From contig JAFUZO010000042.1 in the NCBI GenBank assembly GCA_017476575.1, forward strand, positions 62,001 to 126,000: a stretch of 64,000 bases of DNA, in the 5' to 3' direction. The notes below the pieces were generated by a model. The model was not told the origin of the DNA, did not search any database, and saw only the letters and a program-made list of their open reading frames with translations. Below, piece after piece: positions 44,318 through 52,822 of the stretch. Both the position numbers and the translations under genes were made by a program. The DNA comes from Bacteroidales bacterium (lineage in GTDB: Bacteria; Bacteroidota; Bacteroidia; Bacteroidales; UBA932). The first letter of the stretch is position 1; each line of letters begins with the position of its first letter.

Positions 44318-46090
44318 TCAAAAGGTCTCTACATCAGCGATGATGGGGTAATGGTCGGATATATAATTGATATGCAAATACTTGCGATGGATGACCTTGA
44401 AGTTCGTGCATCGTTTGAACCCCTTGTGCCAGATGTAGTCGATGTTGCCTGTCCACGACTTGCCGAAGCCGTTGAAGGCGTATTTGCTGTCGGAGGAGTG
44501 CGCCGTTTCGCGGGCGTCCTTCATCTCCCGGGAAATCCTGGCGAGGCCCTTGTTGCCTGCGGTCATGTTGAAGTCGCCCACGATGACCACGGGGAGCCGG
44601 CCGCTGTTGATCACCCCGAGCGTGTCGAGGATGAGGTCGAGCCCTTTCTCGCGGGCCTCCTGCCCTTTGTGGTCGAGATGGGTGGTGACAAAGATGAATT
44701 CCTTATGGCCGCCCTTCATGCGCAGCCTTGCCCAGACGGCCGTACGCTTGATGGCCGCGTCCCAGCCGAGCGACGGCTCCTGCGGGGTCTCGCTCAGATG
44801 GAAGCCGCCCCAATCGAGCAGTTCCACCGTTTCGCTGTTGTAATAGATGCTCCCGCACTCCTTCTTGCCGTCCGGCTCCCGGAAGATGCCCACGTGTCTG
44901 TATGCGGGACAGCGGTCGTCGAGGTAGGCGATCTGGTGGTCGGTGATTTCCTGCGTGCCCACCACATCGGGCTTCACATCCTCCAGCATGGCCGGGATGG
45001 CCCGTTTGCGGTGGTCCCAGCCGTTCTCATAGTCGGCGTTGTTGTTGAAATAGCGCACATTGAACGACATGGTACGGATGGCCTTCTTCCCCTTCTGGGC
45101 CGTGGGCCGTCCGCTTGGAGCATAGTCGAGGAACTCCACCGTGCAGGTGAGGGGCAGGTGGTCGGAGGGGAAATGCAGGCTGCCGTCGGTGGTGGGGAAT
45201 TTCCCGCGGTCGATCACATAGTCGAGAGGGCGGAAGCCGTTGACCATGATATGGTCGGGGTACCATCGTGTGAAGCCGCTCTCGTCCTTTTTGTTCTGGG
45301 TGCCCCATTCCTTGGCATCGGCGGAGAGCCTGCCCGCGTGCTCGAAATAGAGTTTCGCATCCATGAACGGGGTCTGGGCGAGGATGCTCCAATGCTTCGC
45401 CTTGTCGTCGAGGTTCATGTCGCCCACGAGGATGCCGGGCATGTCGTAGGGCAGGTTCTGCTCCACCCATTTGCAGAGTTGCCGTGCATTGTACTGGTTG
45501 CTCTCGTGGCTCCATGTGCCGTCGGGCCTTTTTTGGCTCACGTGCAGATGGGTGCTGAGGAAATAGAACTCCCGGCCCGAGGCCCTGTGCCTCATGTGGG
45601 CCCACACGGTGGGGCGCGCCGAACCTTCAGGGGCATCCTCCGCCTTTTCGGGCTTGTCGAACACGCCGCCCATCCAGAAGATGCCGCTCTCGATGCACTC
45701 GAACACCTCCGGCTTGTAGCCGATGGCATCGTCGTAGGAGATGTGGCCGCGGCGGGTGTTGGGGTAGAGGATCCACTGGTATCCGAGTCCCTTCGAGGCG
45801 ACATCGTCACGGATGTTGCCGGGGCCGTTCCAGATGCTGTCGCAGATTTCCTGGAGGCCGATGATGTCGCAGTCGAGGCGGACGAGCATGTCGCCCACGG
45901 CGGTGTAACTGTGGCACCAGAGGCGCTGCGGACTCACGTTCCCGTCCCCCTGCACATTCTTCAGGCGCGAATCCGAAGTAAAGAGGTTGTAGGTGCCCGC
46001 TTTGAAGCGCACGCCCGCCTCCGCATCCGGGGAAGCCCCTGCCCACCATGCCAGCAGGCAGGGCAGCAAGTATGCGGCCAGCCGTCTCAT
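44318..46090 (-). CDS. Tandem EEP-domain protein
   Basis: A 590-residue secreted protein containing two EEP domains in a row. The start at 46090 gives a signal peptide (MRRLAAYLLPCLLAWWAGAS); the longer frame upstream overlaps the previous gene. Domain one (about 28-325): Glu81 in 'IIGLQEICDS', 'LSTHLHVS', Asp224/Asn226 in 'LVGDMNLDD', 'YPDHIMVNGF', Asp310-His311 in 'FPSDHLPL'. Domain two (about 337-590): Glu381 in 'VGTQEITDH', 'VTTHLDHKG', Asp506/Asn508 in 'VIVGDFNMT', Asp579-His580 in 'ISDHYPI'. Both are predicted active. Domain one is closest to the 43325 and 41336 proteins, while domain two is more divergent, so the tandem is not a simple recent duplication. The substrate is unknown. Confidence 0.88.
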   Translation of the reverse strand: MRRLAAYLLPCLLAWWAGASPDAEAGVRFKAGTYNLFTSDSRLKNVQGDGNVSPQRLWCHSYTAVGDMLVRLDCDIIGLQEICDSIWNGPGNIRDDVASKGLGYQWILYPNTRRGHISYDDAIGYKPEVFECIESGIFWMGGVFDKPEKAEDAPEGSARPTVWAHMRHRASGREFYFLSTHLHVSQKRPDGTWSHESNQYNARQLCKWVEQNLPYDMPGILVGDMNLDDKAKHWSILAQTPFMDAKLYFEHAGRLSADAKEWGTQNKKDESGFTRWYPDHIMVNGFRPLDYVIDRGKFPTTDGSLHFPSDHLPLTCTVEFLDYAPSGRPTAQKGKKAIRTMSFNVRYFNNNADYENGWDHRKRAIPAMLEDVKPDVVGTQEITDHQIAYLDDRCPAYRHVGIFREPDGKKECGSIYYNSETVELLDWGGFHLSETPQEPSLGWDAAIKRTAVWARLRMKGGHKEFIFVTTHLDHKGQEAREKGLDLILDTLGVINSGRLPVVIVGDFNMTAGNKGLARISREMKDARETAHSSDSKYAFNGFGKSWTGNIDYIWHKGFKRCTNFKVIHRKYLHINYISDHYPIIADVETF

Positions 46091-48228
46091 TCTGCTTTCT
46101 GATAGGCTCCAGGCCACCATGCGTCCGTGCCGCGGACGGTCCCGAGCGCGTCCTTCCCCAGCAGGTCTTTCTCCGTCAGCCAGGCGAGGAACTCGCTTCC
46201 GCCGACGGGGTAGGCGGCGATGGCGGCGGACATGTCGCCTGCGTTTGCGGGCTGGAATCCCGGCAGCTTTGCCTGCGGCCCCTCCCACAGCAGCACGCCG
46301 TCCGCAGAAAGGGCTGTCTCCGTCACCACGTCTGCGGTGCGTATGCCGGTGAGGTCGGAGTTTCCGCCGTTGTCGGTGATGACGATCTTCGGGGCCTCTC
46401 CGTAGACATTGTGTCCATAGGAGGTTGCCGCCTTGGTGGTTTCGCTGGTGTAGGCGGCGCCGGCCCCGATGGACCATCCGGCGTTGCTGAGCATGAGGTT
46501 GTTCAGGAACACATTGTTGGTGCCGTTATGCGCGAGGGCCAGCACGCCGTTGTTGCATCCCGCCCCCGTGGCGCTGTCGTCCACATCCATGATGAAGGTG
46601 CAGTTGGCCACAAAGGCCGGGACATTCAGCCTCACGAGGCCCCGGTTCGGCGAGTTACCCAGGGGATACGCAGGATGCGAGAAGGTGTCGTTGTAGAGCA
46701 TGATGGCCGATCCCGCCGACGAGAACAGGTCGGGCCCGTTGACATTGCAGGAGTTGCCGCCGAAGGTGCAGTTCACCACATAGAGGATGTTCTCCGCCTT
46801 CTTCTGGAGGATGGCTCCGCCGTTTCCCGTGTAGGCGCTGCCGGTGTGTACCGTATTGCCGGTGAAGGTGCAGCCGAGGAGGGCGCTCGGTTCCGTGGAG
46901 TACACGGCCACCGCCCCGCCTCCGGTTACGGCGGCCCTGTTGCCTTCGAAGGTGCAGCCCTCGATGTCCGCAGCGGCCGTCCCGCCAATGTAGATCGCCC
47001 CTCCGCAGCGGTCGGCGGCGGTCGATGTAGTGGCGTTGCCGCTGAAGACACAGTCCTTGATGCTGTGCTGTCCTTTGGTGAGGCAGAGCGCGCCTCCCGT
47101 GCCGTCGTGCGAGGCGCCGGTGAAGGTGATGCCGTCCAGGGAGAGGTTCACAAGGTCCGATGCCACCGTGAGGATGCAGCCTTCGCTCCCGCTCTTCGAG
47201 GTCGTGAAGACCGTCCCTCCCGGTACGCCGGCCACGTGCACCGAAACGGCAGAGGTGGTGTTGTATGAGAGGCTGAGGGCCCCTCCGGCACCGAGGTCGT
47301 AGGTTCCTGCGGCCACATGGATGTCTTTGCCGTCCAGTCGGCTTCCGGCATCGGGGTCGGAAAGGAGGCTGAGCAGGAAGGCCGTATCGCCCGCATTCTC
47401 CCAGGAAGAGCCGTCTTTCCCGCCGGCACCGTCCACGGTGATGTAGAAGCTGCCTTCCACCTCAAGGTGCCCGTCCACCGCTGTGTTCACGCAGAGCACC
47501 TCCCCTGCGGAAAGGCTGACGGGGGTGCGCGATACCGCCGAGCCCTTCCATTCGCTGTCCGTTCCGAGCTGGAAGGACAGTCCTCCGAGGTCGATCCCGG
47601 GCAGGACGGACAGGTAGTAGGTCCCGCTGCCGTCGAGAGAGGCCTCGATGGCCCCTCCGGAGCCATCCGGTGTGAAGGAAGAGCAGTCGGGCCCGGTGGA
47701 GATGCTGCCGCAGATCCTGGCCCCGGCCGGGTCGGAGAAACTGACCCTCGTGATGGACGGGTCTGCGATGGAGAAGCGGATGAGGGCCACGGCGCTCTTG
47801 AACCTGCCGAAATCGAGGCTCTCCGCCGTGGTATGCGACACGATGACCGCGCAGTCTTCGAACTTTCCGCTCTGCGAGGAAGGGAGCCTCAGGGTGAGGG
47901 TGCCGTCGGCGCCCACGGTGGCACCCGTCCCGGACGGATAGACGGCGTAGTAGCCGTCCACCTCGTCCACCGTGGTGGTGAAGGAAGCCTTTCCTTCCGA
48001 GAGCACGGCCTCCGCTTGGGCGGAACCGCCGAACCACACGATGCTGATTTCGTCGCCTTCGCACCACGACACGCTCCAGTCATCTCCGAGAGCGGTGCGG
48101 GTGGCCACGGCATCGGCGGTGAAAGTACGGGTAACCCTGTCATGCCCGGCATCGACAGGGCCTTCCTCTCTTCCGCAGGAGGCGGCCAGCAGCAGGGCGG
48201 CCGCCCCGAATAATAGATGCTGTTTCAT
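46087..48228 (-). CDS. Fimbrillin-like lipoprotein with right-handed beta-helix
   Basis: A 713-residue lipoprotein (start at 48228, lipobox 'LLLAASC', Cys18; this ATG overlaps the previous stop, favouring it over one two codons upstream). The N-terminal region, 'TRTALGDDWSVSWCEGDEIS', is fimbrillin-like. From about residue 255 ('FYITVDGAGGKDGSSWENAG') a parallel beta-helix starts, with repeats such as 'CVFSGNATTSTAADRCGGAI', 'CTFEGNRAAVTGGGAVAVYS' and 'CTFTGNTVHTGSAYTGNGGA', the 'CxFxGN..' pattern of Pmp-like/polymorphic outer-membrane repeats. It ends 'TDAWWPGAYQKAE', a common end of such proteins. Probably a surface adhesin or binding scaffold; no lyase residues are obvious. Confidence 0.8.
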   Translation of the reverse strand: MKQHLLFGAAALLLAASCGREEGPVDAGHDRVTRTFTADAVATRTALGDDWSVSWCEGDEISIVWFGGSAQAEAVLSEGKASFTTTVDEVDGYYAVYPSGTGATVGADGTLTLRLPSSQSGKFEDCAVIVSHTTAESLDFGRFKSAVALIRFSIADPSITRVSFSDPAGARICGSISTGPDCSSFTPDGSGGAIEASLDGSGTYYLSVLPGIDLGGLSFQLGTDSEWKGSAVSRTPVSLSAGEVLCVNTAVDGHLEVEGSFYITVDGAGGKDGSSWENAGDTAFLLSLLSDPDAGSRLDGKDIHVAAGTYDLGAGGALSLSYNTTSAVSVHVAGVPGGTVFTTSKSGSEGCILTVASDLVNLSLDGITFTGASHDGTGGALCLTKGQHSIKDCVFSGNATTSTAADRCGGAIYIGGTAAADIEGCTFEGNRAAVTGGGAVAVYSTEPSALLGCTFTGNTVHTGSAYTGNGGAILQKKAENILYVVNCTFGGNSCNVNGPDLFSSAGSAIMLYNDTFSHPAYPLGNSPNRGLVRLNVPAFVANCTFIMDVDDSATGAGCNNGVLALAHNGTNNVFLNNLMLSNAGWSIGAGAAYTSETTKAATSYGHNVYGEAPKIVITDNGGNSDLTGIRTADVVTETALSADGVLLWEGPQAKLPGFQPANAGDMSAAIAAYPVGGSEFLAWLTEKDLLGKDALGTVRGTDAWWPGAYQKAE

Positions 48229-50597
48229 CGCCATTCGTAATCTTTAGGGTTCATGGGGTCGATTCCGCTGCCGTTCTCAAAGCCGGTGACGGGCGCTTCG
48301 ACCGTATTGTAACGGAATCCCACATAGTTCCAGGCCGTGGGGAACGATCCGGAGGCGGGATAGGTGATGCTGTCGTCAAGGTAGGCCGTCTTGGTGCCCG
48401 TCTGCAGTGCCGCATCGGGAATGATCCTCACATAGACCTTCTCCTTTCCGAGCAGTTTGCCTGCAGGCAGGGGGATGTTGACGGGCTTATACCCGGCGGT
48501 CTGCCAAAGCTGGGTCATGGGGCTCGTCTCGCAGAACTCCGGCAGGGTGTATCTTGCCACCGGGGTCCATGTCGAGCCGTCGGTAGAATACTCGACCCAC
48601 CAGTAGCGGGGCCCCTCGAAATAGTAGGCCACTCCTCCCATGCTCTGGGTCGTGTAGTAGAAGTAATTCATGGACGAGATCTGCATGCTCATCTGCCCCG
48701 AGGTGATTCCTGCGGTGGAGAAGACGAAGGTGGTGTACATGGGCGCGCCTCCCCTTGCGGTGAGATTGGTGCTCCATGCCGACCCTGCGTCCGCGGGGAC
48801 ATCTCCGAGCCCGCCCGGATTGATGCCGGCGGCGTATTGGCTGTTGTAGCCGTTCCATCCGGTGCTCATCCAGTCGGAGCCGTCGTCGAGCAGCACGCCG
48901 AGCCCGTTGAGATTCCCGGCGTTCCCGGCCCCCACGGGTCCGAGGTAGGAGTAGTCGGCGTACTTGTTGATGGGCAGCTTGCCCGCACGGCCGTCGGTAT
49001 AGGTGTCGGGATAGACAAAGCTGTAGTCGAAATAGGCTGTCCGGTCGCCGTCGGTGGCGTAGTAGCGTTCGAGGTACCGGTCGGTGACATAGCGCCATTC
49101 GCAGATGATGCCGGAGAAACTGCCCTCCTCCATGGTCTGCGCCATGCCGAAATCGTCCTTGCAGGTGTGCCTGAGCTGGTAGCGCCCGATGTTGCCCCAG
49201 GTCTCGGAGTCGGACGAGGTGTTGTCCTGCCAGCTATAGCGGGGGTACAGTTCGTGCACCACCACGCCGCTCATGTTCCCGCTTCCCTGCGGCAGGACGG
49301 AGCCGTCGCGGCGGTAGGTGCAGGTCGTGTTGGTGTAGAGGTACAGGCTGCCGCCGCAGATGTCGTGCAGCAGGATTCCGAACTTGCTCACCTTGTCGGA
49401 GCCTCCCACGGAGGTGTATCTCTCGCTCACCGGGGTGAGGGGACCCTTGCGCACGGGCAGTTCGCAGTCCTTCAGGGTGACATACGTGAAGATGTCTTCG
49501 TCCTTGAGGCTGCCGATGTAACGCTCCTTCAGGGGGATGCCTGCCCTGCCGAGGTGCTCGCATTCAAGGGCCAGGCTGCCCTTGAAGCCTGTCAGTTCGT
49601 AGGAGACAGGGTCGGTGTCGGCATCGAGCACCGGGGAACGGCGTATCGTGGTCCCGCGCAGCGAGATGACGAGCCTGTCGCCCTGCGCGAAGGAGTTGTC
49701 GTCCTCCGAGACCGCCTCGATGCGGATGCCCGCCGAGCCATCGGGCGCCTCAAAATAGATGGTACGGCGGCAGACGCTGTAGTCGATGGAGGTAACCGAT
49801 ATCTGGGTGTTGTCCCCGCAGTTGCCTCCGTCTTTGTCGCTCACCACGATTCCCTCGATCTGCAAATCTTCCTCGATGAGGGTCCCCTCCTCCGTTGCGA
49901 GTGCTGTCAATTCGCTGAAAGAGAGCACATTGCCTGCGGAGTCGGAAGCCGTGAGCTGGCTGATGGAGAAGACGATGCCCACGCTTTCCCCGAAGGCATC
50001 GACGAAACCGAGGCTGATGCGGGCGTGCCGGGTGTGCTCGTCCGGATTGGCCGCATAGTCGAAAACGAGGGTGGAGCCGTCCACGGCCACTCCCGACATC
50101 CATTCTACCTCCCCCTCGCAGTACCAGCTGAGGGCGATGTCGGCTTGGTCGATATTGGTGTCAAGCGCGATCTCCATCCGGCCGGCGGTGGAGCCTTTCA
50201 CCGTCACCACATGGGTCGCGGCGGTGAGCCTCGGGACGAGTTCGCCCTTCTGCCTTACGGTGAGGGTGTCCCGGTGCGATGCGGCCTCGATACCGATTAC
50301 GACCTTGCCCACCCGGGGGAGGTCGTCGTTGGCGGCGTAACCGAGTTGGAAGCCCTCCTTCCCTGCCGGGCAGGATGCCGGGATGCGGATCCACGGCGCA
50401 TCGGTCTGCACCGTGTACGCTTCTGTGGCGATGACGGCCACCTGCGCTTCTCCGGCCTCCTTTTCAAGGGTGAGCATCTTCTCCGGAAAGCCGAGCCCGG
50501 TGCCGATGTTGATCTTGCGCTCGAACGGGTCCGTCGCACACGATGATGCAAGCAGGGCCCCGGCGCAGAGGACAATGATGTATATCCTTGGTTTCAT
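48225..50597 (-). CDS. BACON/DUF5689 lipoprotein
   Basis: A 790-residue lipoprotein (lipobox 'LLASSC', Cys20). Residues about 35-215 contain two BACON-like domains ('PEKMLTLEKEAGEAQVAVIA', 'WIRIPAS'; 'SWYCEGEVEWMSGVAVD'). Residues about 225-450 match the DUF5689 pattern, an OB-fold-like domain: 'SFSELTALATEEGTLIEEDL', 'QIEGIVVSDKDGGN', then 'RRTIYFEAPDGSAGIRIEA'. The last 300 residues form a lectin-like or choice-of-anchor-like sandwich ('YFEGPRYWWVEYSTDGSTWT'). DUF5689 proteins accompany SusCD systems and some extracellular nucleases. Together with the EEP enzymes downstream this hints at a nucleic-acid or other phosphodiester substrate, but that is inference. It lies one base from the BACON gene upstream. 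Confidence 0.8.
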   Translation of the reverse strand: MKPRIYIIVLCAGALLASSCATDPFERKINIGTGLGFPEKMLTLEKEAGEAQVAVIATEAYTVQTDAPWIRIPASCPAGKEGFQLGYAANDDLPRVGKVVIGIEAASHRDTLTVRQKGELVPRLTAATHVVTVKGSTAGRMEIALDTNIDQADIALSWYCEGEVEWMSGVAVDGSTLVFDYAANPDEHTRHARISLGFVDAFGESVGIVFSISQLTASDSAGNVLSFSELTALATEEGTLIEEDLQIEGIVVSDKDGGNCGDNTQISVTSIDYSVCRRTIYFEAPDGSAGIRIEAVSEDDNSFAQGDRLVISLRGTTIRRSPVLDADTDPVSYELTGFKGSLALECEHLGRAGIPLKERYIGSLKDEDIFTYVTLKDCELPVRKGPLTPVSERYTSVGGSDKVSKFGILLHDICGGSLYLYTNTTCTYRRDGSVLPQGSGNMSGVVVHELYPRYSWQDNTSSDSETWGNIGRYQLRHTCKDDFGMAQTMEEGSFSGIICEWRYVTDRYLERYYATDGDRTAYFDYSFVYPDTYTDGRAGKLPINKYADYSYLGPVGAGNAGNLNGLGVLLDDGSDWMSTGWNGYNSQYAAGINPGGLGDVPADAGSAWSTNLTARGGAPMYTTFVFSTAGITSGQMSMQISSMNYFYYTTQSMGGVAYYFEGPRYWWVEYSTDGSTWTPVARYTLPEFCETSPMTQLWQTAGYKPVNIPLPAGKLLGKEKVYVRIIPDAALQTGTKTAYLDDSITYPASGSFPTAWNYVGFRYNTVEAPVTGFENGSGIDPMNPKDYEWR

Positions 50598-50598
50598 C

Positions 50599-51273
50599 TC
50601 AGTTTGCGTTTTGGGTTATCCTGAGGGCTGCCGTCACCGGGGTGTCCCAGCGTGCGAGCGGGAAAGACAGGTGAAGGATGGCGCTGCGCACCGCTCCCGT
50701 GCTGTTGGTGGCGGCACTGAAGCTCATGGATTCGTCTTCCACGCTGATGTCCTGCAGCCATTCCTCCCCTTCGGAAGCGTATTCAATGCCTACCGTTGCG
50801 CAGGAGATGGTGTAGGGGTCGAGGTTGGTTGCCGAAGGAAGGGAGAAAACCCCTCCCCCTGCCGGAACGGAGTACTGTTCCGTGCCGAAGCCGTAACTGC
50901 CGGTGTTCCCGAGCAGCCCCGCCTGCGAAATGTAGAGTTCGCGGCTTTCCGTGCCCGAAACCACGGAGAGTACAACCCCGCGCGATACGCATTGGTTGGT
51001 GTCGGCGCTTACCATGATCTGTTCCCGGCCGCTGCCGCTGCCCGAGGTCCGGGAAAACGAAAGCCAGTCCACCTCCCTTTCGAGCGAGGCTGTCCATTCC
51101 CCGTTGCAGTAGACCATTACATAATAGGAGTTGCCGTAGGCCGTGAAGCGCATCTCCTCGCGGTTCAGCGCAAGGGGGATGTCAAGCTGGTAGCGCTGCG
51201 TGCAGGCCGCTGCGCCGAGGAGCAGGGCTGCCATCAAGACAGCCCCTGTCCGTATGATCCTCTTATAGTCCAT
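50599..51273 (-). CDS. BACON-domain lipoprotein
   Basis: A 224-residue lipoprotein (lipobox 'LGAAAC', Cys24) with a BACON-type domain: 'WTASLEREVDWLSFSRTSGS' and 'SVVSGTESRELYISQAGL' give the 'W....s..Wl.......G.....v.v..n....R...i.......v.v.Q' pattern. A second, similar sandwich follows, ending 'TAALRITQNAN'. BACON domains bind carbohydrate or mucin in some proteins and act as spacers in others. The gene overlaps the end of susD by 11 bases and is followed after one base by the DUF5689 gene, so it is part of the SusCD surface complex by context. Confidence 0.8.
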   Translation of the reverse strand: MDYKRIIRTGAVLMAALLLGAAACTQRYQLDIPLALNREEMRFTAYGNSYYVMVYCNGEWTASLEREVDWLSFSRTSGSGSGREQIMVSADTNQCVSRGVVLSVVSGTESRELYISQAGLLGNTGSYGFGTEQYSVPAGGGVFSLPSATNLDPYTISCATVGIEYASEGEEWLQDISVEDESMSFSAATNSTGAVRSAILHLSFPLARWDTPVTAALRITQNAN

Positions 51274-52816
51274 ACTCGTTATATTCTTTGTTGTCCAGCG
51301 CGTAGCCGGAGTTCACCACCTGCTCGATGGGGATGGGCAGGTAGCGGTGGCAGCGCTGCATCTTGGTAATGAAGCCCCGGGAGGCCATCTCCGGCTCCCA
51401 ATACTCCTTGAGAGCGGTGAACCAGATGCCCCAGCGCACGAGGTCGAACTTGCGCTGGAACTCCCCAAACAGTTCGCGGGCCCGCTCGTCGCGCAGTTCC
51501 TGCTCGGCCTTTGTCCAGTTCCCCACGCTGTAGGCAGGCAGGCCGGCCCGGGAACGTACCTCGTTCAGGTAGCGCTCGAAGCCGTCCTTGTCCCTCTGGG
51601 CATAGCAGCACTCCGCCAGCATGAGCAGGGCATCGGCGTAGCGGAAGACGGGGTAGTCGTTGGAGTCGTACGTGGTCTTCATGTAGGGGCACCAGAACTT
51701 CGGGCCCATCCACGGCCGGTTGATTCCGGTGACGAACGGAGTCCCCTCGTAGCGGCGGCCCTGATTGATGTCCACCCTCGCATCCTGCCCGTTGTCGGGC
51801 TGGACGGCGGCGTAGAAATAGGAGGTGGGGCGGTTGCAGGCGCTCACCTTCGCGCTCGTTCCGAGCATGGGCACGGAAATTCCGTCGTAGAGCCGGGTGC
51901 TGGCGTTGTACGAGGGCATACAGTTCTGGGCGAGGTTGCCCGAATAGGAGAGCGTGCCCTCCGAATAGGCGTGCCGTATCTCGAAGATGCGCTCTGGGGC
52001 ATCGTTCACCATGAAGCGCAGGTCGCTCAACGGGTACTGCGAGAGTGCGCCGTACACGGGGATGAGTTTTTCGAGGGCCTCGGCGGCCACGCGGAACCAG
52101 TCGGTGCCTGAAGAGAGGTCGGTGTAGGCGTTCCACAGGGCCATCTTGCCGATGAGCATCATGCCCATGGCCCATCCGGCCCGGCCCTTCTCGTCAGCGT
52201 CATTGGCCCGCATCTGGGAGAGGGCCCCCGTATAGTCGTCGCCATCGTAACTGTAGCAGTCCTGGAGTTCCGCGATGAGGGCCGCCCGGGTGGCGTTGGC
52301 GCTCATGCGGCCCAGGTGGGCAATCCGGTCCATCGTGGGCTGGTCCACCACATCTTCGGTGTAGAAGGGGACATCCCCGAACACCGAGGTCAGGAAGTAG
52401 TACCAGAACGCCCGCATGGTCTTGGCCTCGGCGAGCAGGTCTTTCTGCGCGCTTTCGCTGATGGTGCTGCTGGCGGCGACCCCGGCAATGGCGGCGTTGC
52501 AGTACATGACCGCCTTGTAGCCCGTGCTCCAGATGGTCTTGGCGATGTTGCACTGCGAGGGGTTGATGTCGAGGATGGCGTTTACATCGGCCGACGACGG
52601 CACCATGGCGAGGTCGGTCGTGGCTTCAAGATGGGTGAACAAGGTTGTGGTGTACACGGTCCGCAGCCCCTCGTAGCACGAGTTGACGGCTGTCCGGCAC
52701 TGCACCTCGGTCTTGAAATAGCTGTCCCTGTCCACGAAGGACGACGGGTTTTCGTCCAAAAAACCGCTGCACGACGTGCCGAGGGCGAGCATGAGGATCG
52801 GAAGAAACTTTTTCAT
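51263..52816 (-). CDS. SusD/RagB nutrient-binding lipoprotein
   Basis: A 517-residue SusD homologue (lipobox 'ALGTSC', Cys16, mature start 'SGFLDENPSSFVDRDSYFKT'). Family elements include 'AEAKTMRAFWYYFLTSVFGD', 'YPVFRYADALLMLAECCYAQ', 'RDERARELFGEFQRKFDLVR' and the C-terminal 'RCHRYLPIPIEQVVNSG', the usual 'PIP..e...n' ending. It caps the SusC transporter encoded six bases upstream and presents the substrate captured by the surface lipoproteins encoded downstream. The specific ligand is unknown. Confidence 0.94.
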   Translation of the reverse strand: MKKFLPILMLALGTSCSGFLDENPSSFVDRDSYFKTEVQCRTAVNSCYEGLRTVYTTTLFTHLEATTDLAMVPSSADVNAILDINPSQCNIAKTIWSTGYKAVMYCNAAIAGVAASSTISESAQKDLLAEAKTMRAFWYYFLTSVFGDVPFYTEDVVDQPTMDRIAHLGRMSANATRAALIAELQDCYSYDGDDYTGALSQMRANDADEKGRAGWAMGMMLIGKMALWNAYTDLSSGTDWFRVAAEALEKLIPVYGALSQYPLSDLRFMVNDAPERIFEIRHAYSEGTLSYSGNLAQNCMPSYNASTRLYDGISVPMLGTSAKVSACNRPTSYFYAAVQPDNGQDARVDINQGRRYEGTPFVTGINRPWMGPKFWCPYMKTTYDSNDYPVFRYADALLMLAECCYAQRDKDGFERYLNEVRSRAGLPAYSVGNWTKAEQELRDERARELFGEFQRKFDLVRWGIWFTALKEYWEPEMASRGFITKMQRCHRYLPIPIEQVVNSGYALDNKEYNEYGL

Positions 52817-52822
52817 AAGCCA

